A stretch of 64,000 nucleotides of DNA from Acheta domesticus. Lineage: Eukaryota > Arthropoda > Insecta > Orthoptera > Gryllidae. Below are positions 55,631-64,000 of this stretch, one piece after another (position 1 is the first letter of the stretch; the number at the start of each line of letters is the position of its first letter). The notes below the pieces were generated by a model. The model worked only from the letters and a program-made list of their open reading frames with translations. It had not been told where the DNA came from and searched no databases. Position numbers and translations under genes: made by a program. The stretch lies in contig JAHLJT010000631.1 in the NCBI GenBank assembly GCA_031308135.1, positions 4,379,371-4,443,370 on the forward strand, read 5' to 3'.

Positions 55631-55721
55631 GCATTCCAGATTATATTGAACAACTAAAATCGATACACATATTTAAGTTCAAACTAAAATCATTTCTGCT
55701 GAATAAATTGTTTCTGTACTA
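55631..55721 (+). pseudogene. Possible LINE RT C-terminal tail fragment
   Basis: PDYIEQLKSIHIFKFKLKSF then LLNKLFLYY and a stop. This resembles the P-x-x-I...S-I-x-x-F-K-x-K-L-K-x-F-L-L pattern at the extreme C-terminus of many insect LINE reverse transcriptases. It is short, so the call is weak. Confidence 0.33.
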
Positions 55722-56559
55722 TTAGAGAATTTACTGATGTTCGAAAAGAAAAATATTTATTTTAACAATGATTTAATGTGCATGAGTTTACATTCGTGAA
55801 ACATAATATACTTGTCAGAAGTAATGTACTTCAGCTTGTGGGTCAAGGACCCCCATCACGATCAGGTTTTCGTCCTGTTTTCCTGATTCATTTGGTGAAT
55901 GCTAATATGGCCTTTTGTTTTGCTTCTGGGCATAAATGTAGCTTCACTCCCGCACGTTTTATTGAGCTCTCATTTTATTAGTCGTGGTAGGAATAAAGCC
56001 GGAAATATGACTTACAATTATGTTAGAAATACTAAAAACTCAAATCTGTAGTTCGTTTACCCGATAGTTACTATGATACATTTGCTATAAATCGAGAGCG
56101 AAAATGTCTATTTTCAAATGTCACTATCCTTGCTTAGTAGGTACTGAGATTCAACATTCAACTATATTTAGTTAAAAAGTGGGGAAGAGTTTCCAAAGGT
56201 CAAGAAAATGGGCTGAGATTGTACTTCTCCCCCACTCGTCGCATACAGTTTTTTACTGGTCAATGATAAAATAAAGTAAATGGCATGAAATGTTTTAAGT
56301 TCAGAAAAACACAAATTTCCAACAACTTTGTTTATTGCAACTTGCAAGCAACGATACAGGCAAGTGAGTACAATTCCAAAATCCAAAAGAATAATTCCGT
56401 AGTCGTAGCCAAGCAATTCCAAATACCCAGAAGAAGTCCAATAACTCGCGAAGTCCAACCACAAAATCAGAGGAAGTCCAATAACGCAGCACAGTTTCTC
56501 ACACTTCACGATAAGCACTTGACAACTTGACACGTGGGCTCTCTCTCCAACTCGAACTG
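55722..56559. other. Non-coding AT-rich DNA
   Basis: Nothing recognised. ORFs at 56168-56533 have no domain. Confidence 0.45.
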
Positions 56560-57400
56560 ATGTCTCAGTGCCGCCCTCCGCTTATATTGCGGGCCGCGAC
56601 ATAGCCTCGCTTTCTGGCTCTGGCTTCGCCCGCTGGCCTCTCTTCTTCCATAGGCCGGCGTCGGTTAAGGCCGCTCCACAATAGTCCGTGGACGGGAACA
56701 ACAACGCGAACGCGAACGCAAAGAAAGTTGAAGGGTGGACATCTCAGGCAGGCGTTCACAACACGACGGGAAGGCGAAACTTGACGGGAACGGGAATGCG
56801 GAAGATGGTCAACATTTATCTCGGCCCGGGAACGGGAAGCCTCTCGACCAATGAGAGTACAGCAAATGGAGGCGAAGCTTTCCAGCTGATCGAGCGCGCG
56901 GCCTGCGCGCGAAACTGGTCTGCAGCGGCGTTGAGGTTACATCGTAGATTTGCGAGGTTAGGGTTTGAGGCGGATTTAGTTAGTCGTTGTTGAATTGTTT
57001 TAGTTCTTTTTAGTGATTTCAGAATTTTTCGTTTCCTATTCATATTAATATATAGAATTAAAATTTCCCACAAAATATTTTTTTATGTTTCATTTAAGTA
57101 AATTGGAGTTTTTTGTTTATTGATTAAATTTTCGTTAGTTGTATTTTCCATAAGTTCTTAGTAGTTTTTGCATTTTTTCATTCTGATGAATTATTTTTTT
57201 CATTAATATTCTTTCGTTAAAGTATTCATTATTCGTACTAGCACACGCAAAAAACTGACAGATGGCAAAGCAAAGAGGGAACAGAGTAGCGCAGCTAGAA
57301 GTGTTTTGGTTTCGGCGACTCTTTCCTGAAGTACTCGTTTTTTCCGCTACAGAGTCATGGTGTTATTCCTCTTCCCGTTGGCGTTTATTGTGAAGCGCAC
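56560..57400. other. CpG-rich patch with GGGAACG/GCGAACG motifs, then T-rich DNA
   Basis: 56690-56840 has repeated GGGAACGGGAA and ACGCGAACGCGAACG. These match the reverse complement of the repeat at 57408-57555 in motif, so the two could be inverted ends of one degraded element. CCAATGAGAG at ~56849 is CCAAT-like. No gene. Confidence 0.45.
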
Positions 57401-57407
57401 GTGCCTC

Positions 57408-57555
57408 GTTCCCGTTCCCGTCCTCGCCTTCGCGTTCCCGTTCCCGTCCTCGCCTTCGCGTTCCCGTCCCCGTCCTCGCCTTCGCGTTCCCGTTCCCGTC
57501 CTCGCCTTCGCGTTCCCGTTCCCGTCCTCGCCTTCGCGTTGCCGTTCCCGTTCGC
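57408..57555. repeat. Short tandem array of TTCCCGTCCTCGCCTTCGCG units
   Basis: About five units of a ~24-30-bp repeat made of CGTTCCCGT and CCTCGCCTTCG. Arg/Ser/Pro ORFs across it are artefacts. Confidence 0.93.
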
Positions 57556-58705
57556 GGGCTACTGTAGAGCGCCTCCCGCCGAGCCGCGTTCCCGCGAAAT
57601 CTTGGTTCCGCGCCGCTCTTTTGGCGCGCCTTTTAAGGGTGCGCGTATTGCCGCAACAAAATGCGATCCGCTGCGGGTGCCGAGCGCCACGCGCGCGCCC
57701 TCGGCGGGAAGCTGTACCAGCGGGTTCTCCTCTTCTTCCGCAACGCGCGCTTCGTCACGCCCCGGGGGAGATGGACTCGAGAAGCACTTGAAGGCGCACC
57801 TCCAGGCGAGCGGCGGCAGAATTGAGTAGCACTGTCACCTTCCGCAGAAGTCCCACAATGCGTCACGATACGCGAGGGAAGTGTATTGAAATGAGGCGTT
57901 AAGAAACGCTGCTCGACGAAATATGGCTTCCCGGAAATTAATTATTTGGATGATTTTAAATTAAGGGTTGGCCTGAGAATTTAAGTAAAATTATAATGGA
58001 CTTCATTTTGCTGCGTTTGACGTATTTTCTATTTATAAACACATCATTTACAATAATGTGTTACTCTTCGTTATTCATTTGGCAACTCCTAGGATCTTAC
58101 CCAACCAAAAACTCGAATTCGAATAGATATTTTCAAATGCATTGTACAGCTAAGAATAAGATGCCCAATCGTGGTCCTTTGTGGCCGAAAACAGTCCGCG
58201 TTCATTGTGTCAATGAAATATCACTTCATATTCACAATTCCTTCTACGAAAAACTACAATTTCCACTTGACGGCAAAGCCATCAAATAACGACTGTCTTT
58301 CAATAGAAAGAGGGAATTGGCGAAGTTTCATTTCTTGTCTTCTTCAACTAATGCGTCATCATTTTCATCAAATGAAAAAGAAAAATTCTGATGATACATT
58401 ATGTACTTACAAAAGAAGCTTATAAGGATCGTAATAGGTCATTTTTCATACTTCGCATGCCTTTATACTTCATACTACACATGCTTCGTACTTATCCAGG
58501 AAAACACATCAGAGCTTATGGCAATATGCACGAACAAAATATATTGCAGGTTGCGTCCAAGCGTTTTGTTCTAATTAACTCCCAAACAACATAAATTTCA
58601 TTTCCTGATCTTAAAAAGAAAAAAAAAGCATTACCACAATGTAATAATCCGCCGAGGAAACATTATATTACAGATGTTCCATTGTCAATGAGAGAAAGGG
58701 AAAGA
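57556..58705. other. CpG-rich patch then AT-rich non-coding DNA
   Basis: 57556-57860 is CpG-rich; the remainder is AT-rich. ORFs are short and without domains. Confidence 0.45.
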
Positions 58706-58707
58706 GA

Positions 58708-58754
<47 letters not shown>

Positions 58755-58757
58755 ATA
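58706..58757. repeat. (AAAT)n microsatellite
   Basis: Thirteen uninterrupted four-base units. Confidence 0.97.
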
Positions 58758-60007
58758 GAAAAGATTTACTTACCTCTGAGAATAACGAAATTTGAATAAA
58801 AGGAAGGGCGACCTTGGGAGAAAAGAGTTAAAATGCTTACCATTTCTTTCTTACTCCCATTTCTTCTTACTTTCGGAACCTATTCATTTTTGTGTTGCGT
58901 AAGTGATGAGCGAAGAGAAAGTGCCTCAGAGCTTGAAACAACGAAGAGTGATCAAATTTCTAGCAGCAGAAAACGTCAAAAAATTTTCAGAAAAATAAAA
59001 GAATGAGAAAAAGTGACTCTCATGGACTGGTATGTTTTGGAAAGGTGTAAATGGTCAGGGAGCAAACAGCGCGTGAATAATGGACTGGAGCAAGCATGAG
59101 GATATCCATTTTGATTTTCTTATACCTACAGCACACGACCGGATTTTTATAAAACGAGTTTTGGGAATCGTTCATAAAATGTTTTATAAAACGTCTTATA
59201 AAACAAATGTGTTGGTCACCGTCAAATTTTTTGTAAAATAATTTCTCCTGCGCTGTGAGGAATACTATGTTCTAACATTATTGTCTCGGCCTCTCGTCTT
59301 GCAATAAGAGTATAATACCAATGGTCGTAGACAATCAAAAGTGAGTGCACTTTCTGATACTCATCTGCAAGCGCGTTTACCTCGATCATTCACAACTAAC
59401 ATCTTCGTTTCGATTCTAATGTAATCCACTCTCCTTCGAGCAACTAACCTATGGTACTTCCGGACGCAAATACGACACAGTTCGTTGTTGTTTGAGCTTC
59501 GCGATTCTCTCTCCACTTGTGTTGTTTCCGAAGGCATCTGAAATTCTTATTAGTTGTTGTGTAAACTTATTGACGAAAAGAGGGCGTTTTCTATTATATT
59601 CTTTTTATAAAACGTCGAATTTTACCAAGTGAAAGGTAGATTTTATAAAATTTAGTTTTACGACATATTAGGTAAAAAATATCACCGTATATACCAGTTA
59701 TTACAGATGTCAAGACAGTCCTCGCTGCTTATTCTCAAACATTCAAATGATATAAGATGCTTCCAAATGATATTGGAAGAAAATATTTTGAAGGATGATA
59801 TACGCAAATAAGTACTTCGTCATAAAAGATTTGGTTAAAAAATCAGTTCTACTAATACTTGAACCCTTTATAATTTACATTAAAGACTTTATAGACATTG
59901 TTCAATAACTTTATTCTGTATAATCAAATATAGAACAAATATTTGACGAATAAGTAATAAACGTGGACAAGAGGTTAAAACGTTAAGACATTGTAACTTC
60001 CGAAAAC
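58758..60007. other. Non-coding AT-rich DNA
   Basis: TTATAAAACG occurs near 59190 and 59606 and TTTTATAAAA variants nearby; possibly remnants of an element, but no clear ends. No gene. Confidence 0.4.
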
Positions 60008-60070
60008 TAAGACATTTGATTGAAAATGTAAGACATTTGATTGAAAATGTAAGACATTTGATTGAAAATG
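60008..60070 (+). repeat. 21-bp tandem repeat, three perfect copies
   Basis: The unit TAAGACATTTGATTGAAAAT plus G is repeated three times without change. Confidence 0.97.
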
Positions 60071-61360
60071 GGTCTTTCATATAATGCATGCCTTGTTGTG
60101 TAATACTCCTGGGCTGGAAAGACGTTCATTAGTCCGTTGTAATCATGGTTTAGGTTTGTCGGGAATTTTCAAATTCTGAGTTACAGTGGTGTACAACGTA
60201 ACGTTCTTGAAATCGGACATTTGTGACGAAGAACCGACACGTCAACGCTCTCCAGTAATTTTACTTCCGCCATTCCCTGGCTGAATGAATGTGGGATGTT
60301 ATTAGGACGGGAACTGTCCGAGGATTTAATTCTGTCAAACATCTGCACGACACGGAACTCTTACGATATTCTGTCCTTTAAAAATCCTCCGCCCTCACCA
60401 GACTTCGAACCCGCAAAGAATTTGATTTTGGAAGAAAGTGTGACAGGCTTCATACTACTGAGTGCGGCTTTGATGATGCGCTCGACACATTCATTTATTA
60501 GAAAACAGAGGAAAAAAGAATGAAAGAATAAAGAAAGAAAGGAGAAAAAATTTGCTGTTTTCCGGTGTACGATTACACGACTTTCTCTTCTTACGAAGTA
60601 TTCGTAAGGCGAGAAAGTAAAAAGAATTAAAGAAGAAAGAAAGAATAACGCAAATCGTGAGCGATTGAGCAAAGGAAACCTAATTCTCGGCTGCTCCCCC
60701 GTCGTCGGCCGCGCGGCGCTGAGGAGGCGGGACGGTGGACGGTCGTGGTTCGGGGGGGGGGGGGAGGGGGCCTGCTGTGAAATGAGCGCGCGGGCCGAAT
60801 TACGCCCTCGTGTTCCGCTCCGCGCTGCTGCTTTGTCCGCCCCCGCCCGCGCCCGCGCCGACGGCAGGCGACAGTCGTCTTCCGTGAAAAGACTCCCGCG
60901 GCGTCCGTGAAAAGGCGCGCGTTTTTCTGCGGGAGCGGATCCGCGGCGCTCGCTTTGTTGGCGGCCACAGACTCTGGATTCAATCGGAATGATCTGTCCT
61001 TTTGCAGCCACGGGTTTCCGGGGGCGTTGCCTTGTAATCAGAGCTCCATTTTTGCAGAACCAGGAGCTTCCCGATCCAACAGTTACGAGACGTTTCTTGA
61101 TTGTGATGGTGATTCTTTCTTTAGAGGAAAAAATATGTTTAATTTAGCAATTTTTAAAGATATTGGTATATATTTTTTTCCCCGTTATTTTGTTTTGAAA
61201 TTAATTTTCCATACTAAAAAGTAATTAAAAACTAGGTATATTAAAAAAAGACAGTAAATATGAACATTTAAATTAATTTTCACAAAACTACGTATATCAG
61301 ACAAATTAAAACATTTTTCTCCAGCAAATCATTGAAAAATAGGAATACTTGATAATAAAA
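60071..61360. other. Non-coding DNA with CpG-rich island at 60690-60960
   Basis: The island contains a run of 14 G and CGCCCCCGCCCGCGCCCGCG-type sequence. The 216-codon minus ORF (61011-60361) is low-complexity without domains. Rest AT-rich. Confidence 0.5.
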
Positions 61361-61510
61361 GTAATTTAAAAAGAGAAAAAGAAGTAATATTCCAGAAACA
61401 AATTTATTAACGAACTATTCGCCAGTTACAGTGCAGACATGTAACTGACGAATAGTTCGTTAATAAATTTGTTTATGGAAGATTACTTCTTTTTCTCTCT
61501 TTGCATTACT
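61361..61510. repeat. Foldback (hairpin) element, ~69-bp arms
   Basis: Left 61361-61429 and right 61441-61510 are reverse complements with few mismatches, including ACAAATTTATTAACGAACTA with its complement and GAAGTAAT/ATTACTTC. The loop is 11 bases. MITE-like or hairpin-RNA precursor; no coding. Confidence 0.88.
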
Positions 61511-63430
61511 ATAAAGGAGTTCCATAATATTTCTGCAGAAGCCATCGAGTTTACTTGATCATCACTTTCCTACATTTCCTCCGTGGAAGGGTTTAATGGA
61601 AGTACTGCACCGCATTGGCAGAGTATGAATGATTCTAGAAGAAAAACATCTTTCCTAGTTGAGCACCACCTATTTCTCCTTTTCTACCTCCTGACACCAG
61701 CCTATTACAGCAGCGTCAACCACCAATATCTCGCCGTTTCGAAATTTTCTGCTTCTCCTGAGGTGTGCTTCACTATAATGTCATTTTATTGTCCAAACAA
61801 TTTCAGTGGGATTTATTTCGTCAGTGCATAAGTCGTAAATGACAATATGCTCCGTATTGCTGTCGCTTGTGCCCTGAAGTACGTGCAGTGGCCAAACAGT
61901 TAATGTTCAAATCGTGCTTGATGTAACTACACATTTTCAGAAAATTCTGGGTTTATGTTTCCAGAACCTTCAAGCTTTTCATTTTGAATTTTTTATTTTA
62001 ATCCAACATCGTGAATCCCCACATGTTGAATCATTTCACTTTCGAGACAAGAGTCCACATATAATATATAGACTTAAGAGAGAAACACATAATTTTTCTT
62101 TAAGATTCTTAATCAACACACCGGAAGAATCTGTACCCAAACCGTCAGCGTATATCGATCAACTTCATCCGTGAAGACCCCTTTTCCCCCCACGTGTGCC
62201 CACCGCGCGTCCAGCCAGTCCCCCGCCGAGAGCGCCTTAATGCGGCTGACATAATTACGGGCGCAGGAGGCGGGGGAATCGTAAGCTCATTCCGGCCGAC
62301 ACCTGCCTCCGAGAGACAAGGCGAGGCACGCGGGGCCTAGCTGGAATGTAGGCGACGGCGCCCGCCGTTCTAGGGCAAAAGAACACCGTCGACGACGACG
62401 ACGACGGCGCCGCCACAAAAGAACAATGGCAAAAAAAAAAGAAGCTCATGCGGCGCGCCGGGCCGCGTATTCGTTTCGGATTTGTCTCCCCCGGGATCCT
62501 ATTTGTGTGCGCGGAGCCCCGATAATTGCCTCTTGCTTTTTGCGCCGCCCGCCCGGCGGCGGTCGAGGCTGGCGGGGACGAAGCAGGAGGCAGAGCGGGA
62601 GAGGAGAGCTCGTGCGAAGAGAACCACATAAAAGTATCCCATTAATGTGTACAGCCGCGGGCTAATTAATTGTTTGGGTTGTGTCGGAGCAAACGTCGCC
62701 GACGACGCCCAGTCGGCGAAATTAGATTTCTGGGTGCAAAACAGGGAAGTCACGTTTAAATATGGACTTTTTTTCACGTTTATGAGAGAGGAGAATTTCA
62801 TAAAAAAGACACATTGATGTCAATTCTTCTGTGATTATGTAAATAATGTTTTTAAATTTAGGCCAACAGTTTACTTCGAATCTATAGTACTAATTTCGAA
62901 TATTCGCACAAATTGACGGAAAACTAATCTCTCACCACGTGAAAAGTATCAATGGGTTCAGAAAATCTAGAAAGAATGGAAAGATCAATGAAAGAGTTTC
63001 GATTTTACCTGAGAAATGCAAATATCTAATTATGTTATCATACCCGAATTTATTATCATTTAGAGCGTGACACTACGACACAGCGGATGCCATGCAACAA
63101 AGAATAAAAGCTTCGGTATTCACGAGTGCCGTTTCAGAACAATCAATTTTTGCTACTTCAGAGCCTCATTTTACACACGCTTGATACTAGCTTTTATTGC
63201 TGCAGTCTACTAGTTTTTAACTGTATGCCAAAAACTTAAAACAAATGAATGCGATTCTCGATATTTTGGTCGCAAAAAATCATATTTATATCGTGTAAAA
63301 TGTATATGCCACTATTAAACTTCTTGCATAGTTTGTTTTAGTTTTACTTTTGCAAATTTACAATCTGTTTGTTTTGGAAATGTTAGTAAATGTAAATACA
63401 AAAATCACAGAAATAAATAATAATTACTGT
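61511..63430. other. Non-coding DNA with CpG-rich island at 62170-62640
   Basis: The island has an ACG-repeat (GACGACGACGACG near 62392-62404) and ends with GGGCTAATTAATTG (homeodomain-like TAATTA). ORFs there are compositional. Rest AT-rich, nothing recognised. Confidence 0.45.
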
Positions 63431-63433
63431 TTT

Positions 63434-63660
63434 TAAATATTATATAAGTCTAAAATGTTTTTGACTTCTCTGATGAAGGTGTGAACCCCAGTTATGCTGA
63501 TGCGTTTGTAAAGTTTCTTGTGTGTCACAAACCACGGGGCTTTGGAAAGACTTCAAGTTTTAGTTTCGAATATTCGAAGTATTTCTAGATTCGGTTTGCT
63601 GACAGAACCCAATAACTCAATACCATAAGTTTCTTGGATATCGAATTAATTTCTTCGAAC
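63434..63660 (-). pseudogene. Jockey-type LINE RT C-terminus, frame-broken
   Basis: Minus strand reads TYGIELLGSVSKPNLEILRI then FETKT and a stop. After a frame shift near 63550 it continues KAPWFVTHKKLYKRISI and ends at a stop near 63434. This is the TYGIQLWG-S-x-S-N-x-E-I...APWYV pattern of the post-RT region of Jockey-clade elements. It is an old 5'-direction-truncated or window-truncated copy; more of it may lie to the right of 63660 but I could not follow it. Confidence 0.75.
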
Positions 63661-64000
63661 ACAAATAACGCCAAGGAAGTTGAATATTTTGTCGTTTACC
63701 ACGATGTTACCACGATGACAAGGTTTTTTCTGAGAAGTAATACGAAATTTTGAACTTAGTACATTTATTATTTGAACTTTGTTTTATTTGCATATTTTCT
63801 GTAGTTACCAACAACATTGAGATCGGATTTGGGATTTCTTTTGGACTGCGTTCTGGCAGCACAATTGAATATCCTCTGCGTTTTAATAGGGGTGGCACTT
63901 CTTACACCTAAACTTATTTCATGTAATGTCCAGAAAATACGGGGACATCGCTTCCAACATGAATTTTTTTTTCATTTTACCATCAGATTTGACGGATATT
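63661..64000 (-). other. Possible continuation of LINE relic, unresolved
   Basis: Upstream (minus-strand) continuation of the Jockey relic would fall here. I see only scattered RT-like residues and no reliable frame. Confidence 0.3.

Noticed and set aside
60361..61011. 216-codon minus-strand ORF
   Set aside because: Crosses a CpG island; composition low-complexity, no motif.

Overview
This window looks like gene-poor, repeat-dense nuclear DNA from an insect with a large genome. Non-LTR, LTR and DNA transposons, tRNA-derived SINEs, microsatellites and minisatellites fill much of it. CpG-rich islands alternate with AT-rich DNA. One SINE at 21.3-21.56 kb has a head and tail of a style I associate with Polyneoptera (crickets, locusts, cockroaches, termites). 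That is a family resemblance, not proof of the order. I see no complete host protein-coding gene, no bona fide tRNA or rRNA gene and no prokaryotic feature.

Layout. Positions 1-~5080 (minus strand) hold a non-LTR retrotransposon of the I/Jockey superfamily: a Gag-like ORF1, then an ORF2 (endonuclease, reverse transcriptase, degenerate RNase H) that I read codon by codon without a stop to the window edge. Positions 12130-18734 hold a Ty3/gypsy-type LTR element with 1.27-kb LTRs, a 4-bp target duplication, a tRNA-Lys(CUU)-type primer site, frame-broken gag/protease, and a deletion joining the front of RT to the end of integrase. A ~1.26-kb Tc1/mariner-like relic (48411-50192) is split by a SINE. 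A piggyBac-type MITE lies at 45685-46281. Several foldback elements lie at 11.2, 25.3, 44.2, 51.6, 52.9 and 61.4 kb. Six copies of one long tRNA-derived SINE all point the same way (minus).

The most unusual signal is at 24519-24568. A sequence there matches every part of a hammerhead self-cleaving ribozyme in the type III arrangement: cleavage triplet GTC, helix I, CTGATGA, helix II, GAAA, and a perfect 5-bp helix III. An inverted second copy at 24745-24788 lacks the cleavage site, and a third, decayed core lies between them. A separate foldback at 52852-53032 carries type-I-like hammerhead cores of the kind known from Penelope-like retroelements.

The rest is intergenic or intronic DNA with simple-sequence arrays at 27.2-27.8, 29.3-29.6, 38.2-38.9, 54.5-55.1 and 57.4-57.55 kb. 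Two TATA-box-plus-ATG arrangements (37936-38162 and 40105-40317) are the only hints of host transcription units, and both are tentative.
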